A stretch of DNA of 64,000 nt from Naasia lichenicola (GCF_004801885.1 NZ_SSSM01000006.1:248001-312000), one strand, 5' to 3'; positions 44,680 to 55,046 are shown, counted from the stretch's first letter. Program-made: numbers and translations. Notes: a model not told the origin generated them from the sequence alone.

Positions 44680-45230
44680 GCTCCGACCAGCTCGGCGTGC
44701 TGCTCTACGCCGTCCTGCTGCTGGCGACTGGCATCGAACGCCTCGCCGAACTGGTCATCTCCACCCGCAACGCGCGGTGGGCCTTCGCCCGCGGAGGTGT
44801 GGAATTCGGCCGCGAGCACTTCCCCTGGATGGTGGCACTGCACACAGGCCTGCTCGTCGCCTGCTTCGTCGAGGTGGTGGTCGCCGACCGGCCGTTCCTG
44901 CCGTGGCTCGGCTGGGCGGCGCTCGCCGCGACACTCGCGTCGCAGGCGCTGCGCTATTGGTGCATCAACGCCCTGGGACGACAGTGGAACACCCGCGTCA
45001 TCGTCGTTCCCGGCGCCGGCCTCGTCACCGGCGGGCCGTACCGCTTCCTGCGGCACCCGAACTACGTCGTGGTGGTGCTCGAAGGGATCGCGCTTCCGCT
45101 CGTGCACACCGCCTGGATCACCGCGATCGGGTTCACCGTGCTCAACGCCATCCTGCTGATGCGGTACCGGATCCCGGTCGAGGAGCGAGCCCTCGCACTC
45201 GTCGCCGAGCCGGCCAGATCGAGCGGCTGA
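44676..45230 (+). CDS. Isoprenylcysteine-carboxyl-methyltransferase-family membrane protein
   Basis: A 184-residue ICMT-type methyltransferase with about four hydrophobic segments. The SAM-binding signature VPGAGLVTGGPYRFLRHPNYVVVVLEGIALPL (residues ~110-141, outlined) contains RHPNY. In the srs operon the comparable protein O-methylates the resorcinol, and the same role fits here. ATGA overlap with the synthase; one base separates it from the monooxygenase gene. Confidence 0.88.
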   Translation: MSSDQLGVLLYAVLLLATGIERLAELVISTRNARWAFARGGVEFGREHFPWMVALHTGLLVACFVEVVVADRPFLPWLGWAALAATLASQALRYWCINALGRQWNTRVIVVPGAGLVTGGPYRFLRHPNYVVVVLEGIALPLVHTAWITAIGFTVLNAILLMRYRIPVEERALALVAEPARSSG

Positions 45231-45231
45231 G

Positions 45232-46260
45232 ATGAGCGTGCGGCGGTTCGACGTCCTCGTCGCCGGCGGGGGACCCGTCGGCCTCTCCGCCGCGATCCGA
45301 GCCCGACTCTCCGGACTGACCGTCGCCCTCGTCGAACCTCGTTCCGGGCCGATCGACAAGGCGTGCGGAGAGGGTCTGATGCCCGGCGCCATCGATGCGC
45401 TGGCCGCGATCGGAGTGTCGCCGCCGGGCATGCCGATCGCCGGCTTCCGCTACACCGACGGTCGTCGCACTGTCTCGCATCGGCTGACGCGTGCGCCGGG
45501 CCGCGGCGTGCGCCGACTGGCCCTCTCCGAGCTGCTCGAGGCTCGAGCCGATGAGGTCGGAGTCGAGCGGCTGGTCGGGCGGGTCGAAGACATCGAGCAG
45601 GACGACCGCACCGTCCACGCTGCAGGACTGGAGGCCCGCTGGATGCTCGCCTGCGACGGCCTGCACTCGGGCATCCGTCGCACCCTGGGGCTCGCTCGTC
45701 CGAGCACGGCTCCTCGGCGCTTCGGCATCCGTCAGCACTTCGCCGTCGCGCCATGGACCGATCTCGTCGAGGTGCACTGGAGCGCCGGGATCGAGGCGTA
45801 CGTCACCCCCGTCGCTCCTGACGTGGTCGGCATCGGCATCCTCGGACCGCCGCGCACCGACTTCCGCGCGGCCATCGAGTCCCTGCCGGAGCTCGCCGGC
45901 CGGCTCGACGGCGCGGCGCCCGCATCGAGCGTCCGGGGTGCGGGGCCGCTTCGGCAGCGCACGTCGGCACGATCTGCAGGTCGAGTGCTGCTGGTCGGCG
46001 ACGCCTCCGGCTACGTCGACGCGCTGACGGGGGAGGGGATGCGGGTCGGACTCGCGCAGGCCGAGGCGGCGGTCGACGCCGTGCTCGCCGACAGTGCCGA
46101 AGGCTACGGCCGCGAATGGGCTCATCGCTCCCGCGACTTCCGGGTGATCACCGGGCTCATGGTCGCAGCGGCCACCTCGCCCCTGCGCGGGGCGATCGTC
46201 CCGACGGCTTCCGCCCTCCCCGCCGCCTTCGGGGCGGTCATCGAGCGCCTCGCCCGCTGA
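45232..46260 (+). CDS. FAD-dependent monooxygenase
   Basis: A 342-residue flavoprotein hydroxylase. FAD motif DVLVAGGGPVGLSAAIRARLSG (~6-27), the DG motif LACDGLHSGIRRTLGL (~138-153), and VLLVGDASGYVDALTGEGMRVGL (GD motif ~253-275). In srsABC-type operons such an enzyme hydroxylates the resorcinol toward a quinone. The last part is helical and hydrophobic, and may sit at the membrane. Last gene of the three-gene operon. Confidence 0.88.
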   Translation: MSVRRFDVLVAGGGPVGLSAAIRARLSGLTVALVEPRSGPIDKACGEGLMPGAIDALAAIGVSPPGMPIAGFRYTDGRRTVSHRLTRAPGRGVRRLALSELLEARADEVGVERLVGRVEDIEQDDRTVHAAGLEARWMLACDGLHSGIRRTLGLARPSTAPRRFGIRQHFAVAPWTDLVEVHWSAGIEAYVTPVAPDVVGIGILGPPRTDFRAAIESLPELAGRLDGAAPASSVRGAGPLRQRTSARSAGRVLLVGDASGYVDALTGEGMRVGLAQAEAAVDAVLADSAEGYGREWAHRSRDFRVITGLMVAAATSPLRGAIVPTASALPAAFGAVIERLAR

Positions 46261-46277
46261 CCACGGCCAGCCCGCCC

Positions 46278-46399
46278 CACGGATCCGGAGACGCTGCACG
46301 GATCAGGGGATGTTGCACGGATCCGGAGATCCTGGTCCGCCGGGGGCATGTGCGGGCGGTGAACCGTGCTGGACGGGGGCAATCTCCTGATCCGTGCAG
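46278..46399. repeat. Three tandem 19-base repeats plus one inverted copy, family D
   Basis: Units at 46278-46296, 46297-46315 and 46316-46334 share CACGGATCMGGRGA. An inverted copy (AATCTCCTGATCCGTGCAGC) lies at 46381-46399. The array fills the gap between the polyketide operon and dinB. It is not coding and could bind a protein or fold as a large hairpin. Confidence 0.8.
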
Positions 46400-46467
46400 C
46401 TGTGTGTCCTCCTCGCGATTGGAAGCCGACGGATGTCGGAGGCGCAGGGGAAGATGGAGGGGTGAGT

Positions 46468-47721
46468 GTGAAGGGCGGTCAGGGCGAGCGCCAGTCCACG
46501 GGCGATTCCGTCGACAGCGACGACGCCACCATCCTGCACATCGACATGGATGCCTTCTTCGCCAGCGTCGAGCTCCTCGACCACCCCGAGCTGCGCGGCA
46601 AGCCGGTCATCGTTGGAGGAGCATCCGGCCGCGGCGTGGTCACCTCCGCCACGTACGAGGCACGTGCCTACGGCGTCAGGTCGGCGATGTCGATGGGCCG
46701 CGCCATGCAGCTCTGCCCGAAGGCGGTCATCCTGCCTCCGCATGGCGCCAAGTACAGCGAGTACTCGCGCCGGGTGATGAGCATCTTCCGTGACGTGACG
46801 CCGCTCGTGCAGCCGCTCAGCATCGACGAGGCGTTCCTCGACGTCGCCGGCGCCCGCCGCCTGCTCGGCAGCCCGCTGGTGATCGCGCGGAGCATCCGCG
46901 CGCGCGTGCTCTCCGAGACGGGTCTGACCTGCTCGATCGGCGCAGCCTCCACCAAGTTCGTCGCCAAGCTCGCCTCGACGAGATCCAAGCCCGACGGGCT
47001 GCTCGTCATCCCCAAGGCCCGCACGCTCGACTTCCTGCATCCGCTGCCCGTCGACGCGCTGTGGGGAGTGGGCAAGGTGAGCGCCGAGAACCTGCACCGG
47101 CACGGCCTCCACACCGTGCGCGACCTGGCGAACACCCCGCCCGACACCCTTCGGAAGTGGCTGGGGAATGCCGCGGGCTCCCATCTGCATGAGCTCTCGT
47201 GGGGGCGCGACCCTCGACACGTCGACACCCGGCACATCGAGAAGAGCGTCGGCCACGAGAACACCTTCAGTCACGACACGGCTGATCGCGACACCCTGCG
47301 CAGGGAGCTGCTCGACCAGTCGGAGCGGGTCGCCGTCCGCCTGCGTCGGGGCGGCTGGGAGTCGCGCACGATCTCCATCAAGCTCCGCTACTCCGACTTC
47401 ACCACCATCACCCGAGCCCGCACGATCGCCGAGCCCACCGACGTCGCGCGTCGGATCTACGAGACGACGACCGCGCTGCTCGACGAGCAGGAGCTCGGCG
47501 ACAAGCGCATCCGACTGATCGGTGTGCGCGCCGAGCAGCTCGTGCACGCGGGGGAGCGGGACAGCCTCTCGCTCTGGGACGAGGCCGACAACGACGGCTG
47601 GCGCGACGCAGAGCAGGTCATGGATGCGGCGACCGAGCGCTTCGGACGGGGCGCCATCCTCCCGGCTCGACTGCTCGGTCGAAGAGACAGGTTGTACGAC
47701 ACCAAAGCGCCCGAAGCCTGA
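46468..47721 (+). CDS. dinB: DNA polymerase IV, Y-family
   Basis: A 417-residue lesion-bypass polymerase. Catalytic acidic motifs are HIDMDAFFASVE (near residue 25) and SIDEAFLDVAGAR (near 116). GLTCSIGAASTKFVAKLAS and the little-finger domain follow, and the little finger contains SRTISIKLRYSDFTT. The start is GTG 46468: GGAGG stands 7 bases upstream, while a GTG at 46462 is only 1 base from that site. An upstream ATG in frame lies within the repeat array. I see no LexA box and no beta-clamp peptide (QLxLF); the end is DTKAPEA. Confidence 0.93.
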   Translation: MKGGQGERQSTGDSVDSDDATILHIDMDAFFASVELLDHPELRGKPVIVGGASGRGVVTSATYEARAYGVRSAMSMGRAMQLCPKAVILPPHGAKYSEYSRRVMSIFRDVTPLVQPLSIDEAFLDVAGARRLLGSPLVIARSIRARVLSETGLTCSIGAASTKFVAKLASTRSKPDGLLVIPKARTLDFLHPLPVDALWGVGKVSAENLHRHGLHTVRDLANTPPDTLRKWLGNAAGSHLHELSWGRDPRHVDTRHIEKSVGHENTFSHDTADRDTLRRELLDQSERVAVRLRRGGWESRTISIKLRYSDFTTITRARTIAEPTDVARRIYETTTALLDEQELGDKRIRLIGVRAEQLVHAGERDSLSLWDEADNDGWRDAEQVMDAATERFGRGAILPARLLGRRDRLYDTKAPEA

Positions 47722-47775
47722 CGATCCCAAGGAACGCGTCAGAGAGCTTGCAGGCTCGCGCCCTACCGTGGGGGC

Positions 47776-47982
47776 ATGGTCGCAGTGGGAGACAGGGTCA
47801 GCTGGAACACCTCGCAGGGACGCACCCAGGGCAAGGTCGTCGAGCGGAAGACGTCGGACTTCGAGTTCGACGGCCAGAAGTTCACCGCCTCGAAGGACGA
47901 GCCCGCGTTCATCGTCGAGAGCGAGAAGACGGGCGCGAAGGCCGCCCATAAGGGCAGCGCGCTCAACACCCTCAAGTCCTAG
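47776..47982 (+). CDS. DUF2945 (hypervirulence-associated, TUDOR-like) protein
   Basis: A 68-residue protein of the DUF2945 family: VGDRVSWNTSQGRTQGKVVE, then FEFDGQKFTASKDEPAFIVESEKTGAKAAHKGSALNTL (outlined), the family's complete length. The fold is a small beta barrel; the role is unknown. The ATG lies 54 bases after dinB. An 18-base direct repeat covers its stop. Confidence 0.88.
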   Translation: MVAVGDRVSWNTSQGRTQGKVVERKTSDFEFDGQKFTASKDEPAFIVESEKTGAKAAHKGSALNTLKS

Positions 47983-48032
47983 GCTTCGGGCCTCGCTCTC
48001 GATTCCTTCGCACGAGTCCTAGGCTTCGGGCC
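47975..48032 (+). repeat. 18-base direct repeat across the DUF2945 stop
   Basis: AGTCCTAGGCTTCGGGCC occurs at 47975-47992 and again at 48015-48032, with a 22-base spacer. The first copy contains the TAG of the DUF2945 gene. It appears to be a short tandem duplication between convergent genes. Confidence 0.85.
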
Positions 48033-48059
48033 CGCCGCTATGCGATCCCGCCGACGGGG

Positions 48060-49811
48060 TCAGTGTCCGTGGGTGTCGACGATGGCCGAGGTGCGCGCCG
48101 GAAGGCTGAGGTGCGCGTCGAGCGCGACACCCGATCCCGTGGTGAGCAGCAGGGTGCCGGCGAGCTCCAGGTCGAGGGGCGCATCTCCGAGGTTGAGCGC
48201 GATGACGAGGTGACCCCGGCCCAGCACCAGCCACCGGGCGTCGGCGTCGTACTCCACGGTGACCTGTCCGAAGCGCGGATCGGTCAGCTCGGGCCGGGCG
48301 CGACGCAGGGTGATGAGCTCGCGGTAGAGCGCCAGCAGGCGGCCGTGCTGCCCGCCGTCTCCGGTCGCTGACTCGGGGTACGGCTCCGACCAGTCGAGCT
48401 TGGAGTTCGCGAAGGTCTGCGGATCCTGGGGATCGGGCACGACCGACGGGTCCCAGCCCATCTTGGCGAACTCGGCGATCCGGCCCTTCGCGGTCGCTTC
48501 GCCCAGATCCTTCTCGGGGTGCGAGGTGAAGAACTGCCAGGGGGTGGTCGCTCCCCACTCCTCGCCCATGAACAGCATCGGCGTGAACGGCGAGGTGAGC
48601 GTGAGGACCGCGGCCAGCGCGAGGCCGTTCTCATCGAGGGTGGCGGAGAGCCGATCGCCGATCGCGCGATTGCCGATCTGGTCGTGGTCCTGAGAGAAGA
48701 CGACGAGCCGCCAGGTCGGCGTGGTCTCGCGTTCGATCGCCCGGCCGTGCACCCGCCCGCGGAAGGTCGACAGACTGCGCGCGTGGAAGAAGCCGCGCTC
48801 CAGCACCGTGGCGAGTGCCTCGATGGACTCGAAGTCCTCGTAATAGCCCGTGGTCTCTCCGGTGAGGGCGACGTGGACCGAGTGGTGGAAGTCGTCGCTC
48901 CACTGAGCCGTGATCCCGAAGCCGTGGGCCTCGCGCGGGCGGATCATCCGCGGATCATTCAGGTCGGACTCCGCGATGAGCGAGAGCGGCCGGCCGAGAT
49001 GAGCGGACAGCGCGTCGACCTCCTCCGAGAGCTCCTCGAGGATGTGCACCGCACGGTGATCCTCCAGGGCGTGCACGGCATCGAGTCGCAGGCCGTCGAC
49101 GTGGTAGTCGCGCAGCCACATCAGGGCGTTGTCGATGACGTAGTGCCGCACCTCGTCGGAGTCCTCGCCGTCGAGGTTGAGCGACGAACCCCAGGTGTTC
49201 GCTGCGGCTTCATGCAGGTAGGGGCCGAACTGCGGCAGATAGTTGCCGCTCGGGCCGAGGTGGTTGTAGACGACGTCCTGGATGACCGCGAGCCCGCGTT
49301 GGTGGCACGCGTCGACGAACCGCTGATAGGCCGCGGGGCCGCCGTAGGTCTCCTGCACGGTGTACCAGAGCACTCCGTCGTAGCCCCAGTTGTGCGTGCC
49401 GTTGAAGCCGTTGACCGGCAGCACCTCGACGAAGTCGATGCCGAGCTCGACGAGGTGATCGAGGCGCTCGATGGCGGAGTCGAGCGTGCCTTCGAGGGTG
49501 AAGGTGCCGATGTGCAGCTCGTAGATCGTGCCGCCGGCGAGCTGGCGTCCCGTCCAGGCCTCATCGCCCCATCCGTGATCCGCCGCGCTGAAGATTCTGC
49601 TGAGTCCGTGCACGCCGTCGGGCTGGCGGCGCGACCTCGGGTCGGGCACCGGGGTGGTGGCGTCGTCGATGAGGTAGCCGTAGTCGGTCCCCGCGGCATC
49701 GGCGGGCGCGGTCCACCAGCCTCCGCCCGCGAACGTCATGGGCAGCGTCTGCCCGTCGAGGGAGAGCGCGACGAACTTCGCCTTGGGAGCCCAGACATCG
49801 AACATGGTCAC
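48060..49811 (-). CDS. treZ: Maltooligosyltrehalose trehalohydrolase
   Basis: A 583-residue GH13 enzyme that releases trehalose from maltooligosyltrehalose. N-terminal CBM48-like domain ([17 protein letters not shown]), then the barrel with [14 protein letters not shown], nucleophile D244 ([12 protein letters not shown]), acid/base E281 (LIAESDLND) and [12 protein letters not shown]. The start GTG overlaps the treY stop (GTGA). Last gene of treX-treY-treZ. Confidence 0.95.
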   Translation of the reverse strand: MTMFDVWAPKAKFVALSLDGQTLPMTFAGGGWWTAPADAAGTDYGYLIDDATTPVPDPRSRRQPDGVHGLSRIFSAADHGWGDEAWTGRQLAGGTIYELHIGTFTLEGTLDSAIERLDHLVELGIDFVEVLPVNGFNGTHNWGYDGVLWYTVQETYGGPAAYQRFVDACHQRGLAVIQDVVYNHLGPSGNYLPQFGPYLHEAAANTWGSSLNLDGEDSDEVRHYVIDNALMWLRDYHVDGLRLDAVHALEDHRAVHILEELSEEVDALSAHLGRPLSLIAESDLNDPRMIRPREAHGFGITAQWSDDFHHSVHVALTGETTGYYEDFESIEALATVLERGFFHARSLSTFRGRVHGRAIERETTPTWRLVVFSQDHDQIGNRAIGDRLSATLDENGLALAAVLTLTSPFTPMLFMGEEWGATTPWQFFTSHPEKDLGEATAKGRIAEFAKMGWDPSVVPDPQDPQTFANSKLDWSEPYPESATGDGGQHGRLLALYRELITLRRARPELTDPRFGQVTVEYDADARWLVLGRGHLVIALNLGDAPLDLELAGTLLLTTGSGVALDAHLSLPARTSAIVDTHGH

Positions 49812-52168
49812 GGCTTGCCGCCTTCTTCAATGAGCAGCGCCACCGGGTAGGTGGACAGCAGCTCGCTCAGCTTCAGTTCGCCGCCCGGGAAGGTGCGGCC
49901 GGTCAGGACATCGAGGACCGGGGCGGATCCGACGTCGAGGGTGGTGTCGCCCCATCCGCCTGCGGCCTCGAGGCCGATCGGCAGACGGGTGGCGACGGTG
50001 ATCGCGCCGCCGCGGTCGAAGGCGAGCACGTGCTCGCGGGCGGGACCCGCCGCGGTGAGCGCCTGGTACGACTCGAACAGCTCGGGGCGATCCCGGCGCA
50101 GGCGCAGCGCGCGGGCTGTGACGAGGAGCTTGGCGGCGCCGGTCTCATCGATCGGGGGGAGCCAGCCGCCGTCGATCCGGGTCAGCAGCGCGCGACGCTC
50201 GTCGAAGTCGACCGGGCGTCGGTTGTCGGGGTCGACGAGGGAGGTCTCCCACAGCTCGCTGCCCTGGTAGACGTCGGGAACGCCGGGCGCGGTGAGCTGG
50301 ATCAGCTTGAGGGCGAGCGAGTTCGACCAGCCGGGCTGGGCGACGCGAGTGACGAGCTCGCCGATCTTGGCGGACACTGCCGCATCGTCGAAGACCGAGT
50401 CGATGAGCGCACTCATCCTCGTCTCGAAGGCCTCGTCCGGCTCGGTGTAGCTGGTCGAATCGCCGGCTTCACGGGCAGCCTTCTCGGCGTAGTCGTGCAG
50501 CCGCTCGCGGGACGCCGGCCACGATCCGACGACCGCCTGCCAGAGCAGGTTCTCGAGGGGCCCGTCGCCGAGCGGCGCGAGCTCACGGAGCTCGGAGACC
50601 GCGGTGCGCCATTCGTCCGGAATCTCGGCGAGCACGCTGATCCGCGCGCGGGTGTCCTCGCTGCGCTTCGTGTCGTGCGTCGTGAGCGTGGTCATCGTCG
50701 TCGGCCAGGTCTCGTGACGAGTCGACTGGCGAGTGTGGAAGCGATCGGCCGAGATGCCGAATTCAGCCGGATCGGCACCCACCTCGGTGAGCGAGGTCAA
50801 CCGCGTGTAGCGGTAGAAGGCCTGGTCCTCAACACCTTTCGCCATTACCATGCCGGAGGTCTGCTGGAAGCGACGGGCGGCCGGGTGCTCGGGATCGGAC
50901 AGGATCGGCAGCACCGCGTCGAGCGCGGCGGCGAGGTCGGGTCGATGCTTCCGGGCGAGCTCGGCGGCCTCGTCGAGGTGCTCGATGCCGAGCGGCAGGT
51001 AGGAGCGGTAGACCGGGAAGCAGGCGAGCAGCTCGGCGATGGCGTCGGCGATCGCCTCGTCTGCGACCTCGTCCGTTGCGGCCTCGGCGATCCGGTCGAG
51101 CCGGAGCACCTCGGAGTGCAGGATGCCGTCGGCGACGGCGCGCTTCGTGCCGTGGATCATCTCGAGCCAGTCGGGCGTGGGCTCACCGCGAAGCTCGGAG
51201 TCGACGGCGGTCAGCCCCGCCTCGCCCGCCGGGTCGACGAGGATCCGGTCGAAGTCGGCGAGGGCGTCGTAGCCGGTCGTGCCGGCGGTCTTCCACTGCG
51301 GAAGCTGCTCGTCGCCCTCGAGGATCTTCTCGACGAGCACGTAGGCGTCCCCGGTCGCTTCGGCCAGCTGCTCGAGGTAGCCGGCCGGGTCGATGAGGCC
51401 GTCGGGGTGGTCGATGCGCAGGCCGTCGGCCAGGCCCTCGCGGATCCAGCGCAGGATCTCGGCGTGCGACTCCGCGAACACCTCGGGCACCTCGACGCGG
51501 ATGCCGGCGAGAGTGTTGACGGCGAAGAAGCGCCGGTAGTTGAGGTCGTAGTCGGCGCGGGGCCAGTGCACGAGCTCGTAGCTCTGCCGGGCGTGCACCG
51601 CGACGGGATCATCGCCCGGCTGAGCCGTGCCCGGCGCGACCGGGTAGCGGTGGTCGTAGTAGCGCAGCTCGAGCTGGCCCGTGGAGCCGGCCGCATCGTC
51701 TGCCGGAACCAGCTTCAGCTCGGACAGATCGTCGGGGGAGCCGAGGTCGGGCAGGCGGAGCTTGCCGTCGGCGACATCCCAATCGATGTCGAACGCCTGC
51801 GCGTACTTCGACTCGCGGCCGTGCTTCAGCACGTCCCACCACCACGCGGTGGCGGCGGGGGTGGCGACGCCCACGTGGTTCGGGACGATGTCGATGAGCA
51901 CGCCCATGTCGTGGCTGCGCGCCGCAGCCGACGCGGCATCGAGTCCGGCGGAGCCGCCGCGATCCGGGTCGACCTGCGAGTGGTCGACGACGTCGTAGCC
52001 GTGATCCGATCCGCTCTCCGCCTTGAGCAGCGGGGAGAGGTAGACCCAGTCGACACCCAGATCGTGCAGGTAGTCGGTGATCGCGGCCGCATCCTGCAGG
52101 GTGAAGGTCGAGCGGATCTGCAGTCGGTAGGTCGAGATCGGGGCGCGCTTCGCCGGCTCGTGAGCCAT
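49808..52168 (-). CDS. treY: Maltooligosyltrehalose synthase
   Basis: A 786-residue GH13 mutase that turns the reducing-end alpha-1,4 bond of maltooligosaccharides into alpha-1,1. Marks: [23 protein letters not shown] at the start (outlined), [45 protein letters not shown] (nucleophile Asp) and [15 protein letters not shown] (acid/base Glu). The ATG at 52168 shares one base with the treX stop; codons upstream of it belong to the other gene. Length normal. Confidence 0.95.
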   Translation of the reverse strand: MAHEPAKRAPISTYRLQIRSTFTLQDAAAITDYLHDLGVDWVYLSPLLKAESGSDHGYDVVDHSQVDPDRGGSAGLDAASAAARSHDMGVLIDIVPNHVGVATPAATAWWWDVLKHGRESKYAQAFDIDWDVADGKLRLPDLGSPDDLSELKLVPADDAAGSTGQLELRYYDHRYPVAPGTAQPGDDPVAVHARQSYELVHWPRADYDLNYRRFFAVNTLAGIRVEVPEVFAESHAEILRWIREGLADGLRIDHPDGLIDPAGYLEQLAEATGDAYVLVEKILEGDEQLPQWKTAGTTGYDALADFDRILVDPAGEAGLTAVDSELRGEPTPDWLEMIHGTKRAVADGILHSEVLRLDRIAEAATDEVADEAIADAIAELLACFPVYRSYLPLGIEHLDEAAELARKHRPDLAAALDAVLPILSDPEHPAARRFQQTSGMVMAKGVEDQAFYRYTRLTSLTEVGADPAEFGISADRFHTRQSTRHETWPTTMTTLTTHDTKRSEDTRARISVLAEIPDEWRTAVSELRELAPLGDGPLENLLWQAVVGSWPASRERLHDYAEKAAREAGDSTSYTEPDEAFETRMSALIDSVFDDAAVSAKIGELVTRVAQPGWSNSLALKLIQLTAPGVPDVYQGSELWETSLVDPDNRRPVDFDERRALLTRIDGGWLPPIDETGAAKLLVTARALRLRRDRPELFESYQALTAAGPAREHVLAFDRGGAITVATRLPIGLEAAGGWGDTTLDVGSAPVLDVLTGRTFPGGELKLSELLSTYPVALLIEEGGKP

Positions 52169-54402
52169 CAGCGGACCCGAGGGGCCGAGGCCGCGGTGGG
52201 GCTCGCGCTGCTCGTGGTGGTGGAGCTGCTGGTCACGTTGGAGCTGCTCAGCACGGCCAGCGACGCGGCGACCGAGTGATCGGGCTCGGGCTGGTCGTCC
52301 TGGTGGGCGCGCAGCACGAGGAGCGAGGTGGGCTCGACGACGATGGTCTCGCCCGAGACCTTCGGCTCGCTGTCCGCGGTCTTGCCTGCCGTGTCGATGA
52401 CGATGTCCCAGCTCCGGTGGTCGCCCTGCTTGGGGATCGTGAAGTCGACATCTCCGTCGTGCGCGTTGAAGATCACGAGGAAGTCGACGTCGGTCATGGT
52501 CTCGCCACGCGAGTCGCGCTGACGGATGCCGTTGCCGTTGAGGAACATGCCGACCGACTTGCCGAAGCCCGAATCCCAGTCCTTCGGCGCCATCTGGTTG
52601 CCGTCGGTCTTGAACCAGACGATGTCGGGCAGCGGGGCGTTCTCCTCGTCCTCGACCGGGCGTCCATTGAAGAAGCGGCTGCGTCGGAAGGTCGGATGAT
52701 CCTTGCGCAGGCGCGAGACGGCGGCGGTGAACTCGATGAGGGGCTCGTCGGCGCGATCCCAGTGCACCCAGCTGATCTCGCTGTCCTGCGCGTAGGTGTT
52801 GTTGTTGCCGCCCTGGCTGCGACCCAGCTCGTCGCCGTGCAGGATCATCGGGATGCCCTGAGAGAGCAGCAGGGTGGCGAGGAAGTTGCGCTGCTGGCGC
52901 GCGCGGAGCGTGAGGATCGCCGGGTCGTCGGTCGGACCCTCGGCGCCGAAGTTCTTCGAGCGGTTGTGCGATTCGCCGTCGTTGTTGTCCTCGCCGTTGG
53001 CGTCGTTGTGCTTCTCGTTGTACGAGACGAGGTCGGCGATGGTGAACCCGTCGTGCGCCGTCACGAAGTTGATCGAGGCGACCGGGCGGCGTCCGGAGTT
53101 CTCGTAGAGGTCGGCCGAGCCGGTGATCCGGGAGGCGAACTCGCCGAGGGTGGAGGGCTCGCCGCGCCAGAAGTCGCGCACGGTGTCGCGGTACTTGCCG
53201 TTCCACTCGGTCCACTGCGGGGGGAAGTTGCCGACCTGGTAGCCGCCGGGGCCGACGTCCCACGGCTCGGCGATGAGCTTCACCTGCGACACGATCGGGT
53301 CCTGCTGCACGAGCTCGAAGAAGGTCGAGAGCCGATCGACGTCGTAGAACTCGCGGGCGAGGGTGGAGGCGAGGTCGAAGCGGAAGCCGTCGACGTGCAT
53401 CTCGGTCACCCAGTAGCGCAGCGAGTCCATGATCAGCTGCAGCGAGTGCGGGTGGCGCACGTTGAGGGTGTTCCCCGTGCCGGTGTAGTCCATGTAGTAC
53501 TGCTGGTCGTCCTCGACGAGCCGGTAGTACGCGGCGTTGTCGATGCCCTTGAAGCTCAGCGTGGGGCCGAGGTGGTTGCCCTCAGCGGTGTGGTTGTAGA
53601 CCACGTCGAGGATGACCTCGATGCCGGCGGCGTGGAAGGTGCGCACCATGCTCTTGAACTCCTGCACCTGCTGCCCGAGCACACCGGTGGCGGAGTACTC
53701 GTTGTGCGGCGCGAAGAAACCGATGGTGTTGTAGCCCCAGTAGTTGCGCAGGCCCTTGTCGAGCAGGGTCGCGTCCTGGACGAACTGGTGCACCGGCATC
53801 AGCTCGATGGCGGTGATGCCGAGCTTCTGCAGGTGCTCGATGATCGCCGGGTGGGTGAGCGCGAGGTAGCTGCCGCGCTCCTCCTCGGGGATGTCGGGGT
53901 GCAGCTCGGTGAGGCCCTTGACGTGCGCCTCGTAGATGACCGTCTCGGAGTACGGGGTCTTGGGTGCGCGATCGCCGGCCCAGTCGAAGAACGGGTTGAT
54001 GACGACGGACAGCATCACGTGGCCGGCCGAGTCGTCGTCGTTCTCGGACTCCGGGTCGCCGAAGTTGTAGGAGAAGAGGGACGGATCCCAGTCGTAGTCG
54101 CCCGCCGTCGCCTTCGCGTACGGGTCGAGCAGCACCTTGTTGGGGTTGGACCGAAGACCCCGGGCGGGATCGTAGCTGCCGTGCACGCGGTAGCCGTAGC
54201 GCTGGCCGGGCTGGACCTGCGGCAGGTAGCAGTGCCATACGTAGGCGTCGACGTCCTCGAGCTCGACGCGGGTCTCGGTGCCGTCCTCCTCGAACAGGCA
54301 GAGCTCGATCCGATCAGCGCTCTCGCTGAAGATCGCGAAATTGGTGCCGCTGCCGTCGAAGGTCGCTCCGAGCGGATAGGGGGCTCCTGGCCAAACCTGC
54401 AT
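52168..54402 (-). CDS. glgX: Glycogen debranching enzyme GlgX/TreX
   Basis: A 744-residue GH13 debranching enzyme that supplies linear maltooligosaccharides to TreY. N-terminal CBM48 ([19 protein letters not shown]), [35 protein letters not shown] (nucleophile Asp) and [17 protein letters not shown] (acid/base Glu). A ~30-residue Ser/Thr-rich tail ([14 protein letters not shown]) is added at the C-terminus. Start ATG 54402 with GGAGG. First gene of the trehalose operon. Confidence 0.95.
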   Translation of the reverse strand: MQVWPGAPYPLGATFDGSGTNFAIFSESADRIELCLFEEDGTETRVELEDVDAYVWHCYLPQVQPGQRYGYRVHGSYDPARGLRSNPNKVLLDPYAKATAGDYDWDPSLFSYNFGDPESENDDDSAGHVMLSVVINPFFDWAGDRAPKTPYSETVIYEAHVKGLTELHPDIPEEERGSYLALTHPAIIEHLQKLGITAIELMPVHQFVQDATLLDKGLRNYWGYNTIGFFAPHNEYSATGVLGQQVQEFKSMVRTFHAAGIEVILDVVYNHTAEGNHLGPTLSFKGIDNAAYYRLVEDDQQYYMDYTGTGNTLNVRHPHSLQLIMDSLRYWVTEMHVDGFRFDLASTLAREFYDVDRLSTFFELVQQDPIVSQVKLIAEPWDVGPGGYQVGNFPPQWTEWNGKYRDTVRDFWRGEPSTLGEFASRITGSADLYENSGRRPVASINFVTAHDGFTIADLVSYNEKHNDANGEDNNDGESHNRSKNFGAEGPTDDPAILTLRARQQRNFLATLLLSQGIPMILHGDELGRSQGGNNNTYAQDSEISWVHWDRADEPLIEFTAAVSRLRKDHPTFRRSRFFNGRPVEDEENAPLPDIVWFKTDGNQMAPKDWDSGFGKSVGMFLNGNGIRQRDSRGETMTDVDFLVIFNAHDGDVDFTIPKQGDHRSWDIVIDTAGKTADSEPKVSGETIVVEPTSLLVLRAHQDDQPEPDHSVAASLAVLSSSNVTSSSTTTSSASPTAASAPRVR

Positions 54403-54639
54403 GAGTCCTCCAAAGGGGTCAGAACTGTCCAAACCTACTGGAGGGGTGCCTGCCAAAGGGCTGGTGGTGAGGACGGCTCGAGTGCCTGCAGGATTGACCA
54501 CCGGCCCACTCTCCGCAATCCGACTGCGGAAGAGGGAGGGGTTGAAGCCGGATCACCGGTCGGCTATGGCGGGCCTTCGGGGCGCCGAGTCTCAGCCGAT
54601 GCCCTGTCTGCGAGAGATGCCGCGGAGTAGGTTCGCCGT

Positions 54640-54966
54640 ATGGCACACCTGGCATCCGAGCTCGCCGACAAGGTCAGCTCACTCGGCATCAAGTCCGTGT
54701 ACGGAGATCCGATCGAGGTCGGCGGCAAGACCGTCGTCCCGGTCGCGGCGATGTGGTTCGGCTTCGGCGCCGGATCGGAGGAGGGCGACGACGCCGCGGG
54801 CGGCGGCGGGGGCGGGGGAGTGACCATCCCCGTCGGCGCCTACGTGGAGGAGGCCGGGTTCGTCCGCTTCCAGCCGAACGTCGTGGCGCTCCTGTGGGTC
54901 GGCATCCCGTTCGTCTGGGTCGCCGGCAAGGCGATCGCGAGGATCTTCAAGGCCCTCAAGCACTGA
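54640..54966 (+). CDS. GerW/YtfJ-like spore-protein-family homologue
   Basis: A 108-residue protein. The block YGDPIEVGGKTVVPVAAMWFGFGAGSEEGDD, a Gly-rich loop, then GVTIPVGAYVEEAGFVRFQP resembles the YtfJ/GerW domain (PF09579), where GGKTVIPVxxxxFGFGxG is the signature. A C-terminal hydrophobic helix (VVALLWVGIPFVWVAGKAI) is added. GerW is needed for spore germination in Bacillus, but this organism shows no sign of sporulating, so a different role is likely. The ATG at 54640 has no strong ribosome site. Confidence 0.75.
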   Translation: MAHLASELADKVSSLGIKSVYGDPIEVGGKTVVPVAAMWFGFGAGSEEGDDAAGGGGGGGVTIPVGAYVEEAGFVRFQPNVVALLWVGIPFVWVAGKAIARIFKALKH

Positions 54967-54974
54967 TCTGGTCC

Positions 54975-55032
54975 TACGTTCCGGCGCCATGTGCACGAAG
55001 TTCCGAGCACATGACGCCGGTCTCGTGCACAT
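54975..55032. repeat. Intergenic repeat, family C, copy 2 (inverted relative to copy 1)
   Basis: On the minus strand it reads CATGTGCACGAGACCGGCG ... GCGCCGGAACGTA and matches 16929-16987. It lies between the convergent GerW-like (ends 54966) and LLM (ends 55047) genes. Confidence 0.75.
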
Positions 55033-55046
55033 GGCGGGCGGCGCCC

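Noticed and set aside
46278-46334. Possible short CRISPR array
   Set aside because: The units are contiguous 19-base repeats with no spacers and no cas genes.
46261-46467. Possible LexA/SOS box upstream of dinB
   Set aside because: No match to the actinobacterial TCGAAC-N4-GTTCGA pattern in the gap; only the 19-base array is present.
52276-54630. 784-codon plus-strand frame opposite glgX
   Set aside because: Shadow of glgX; no domain, and the composition (V, D, E, L, R) reflects reversed codons.
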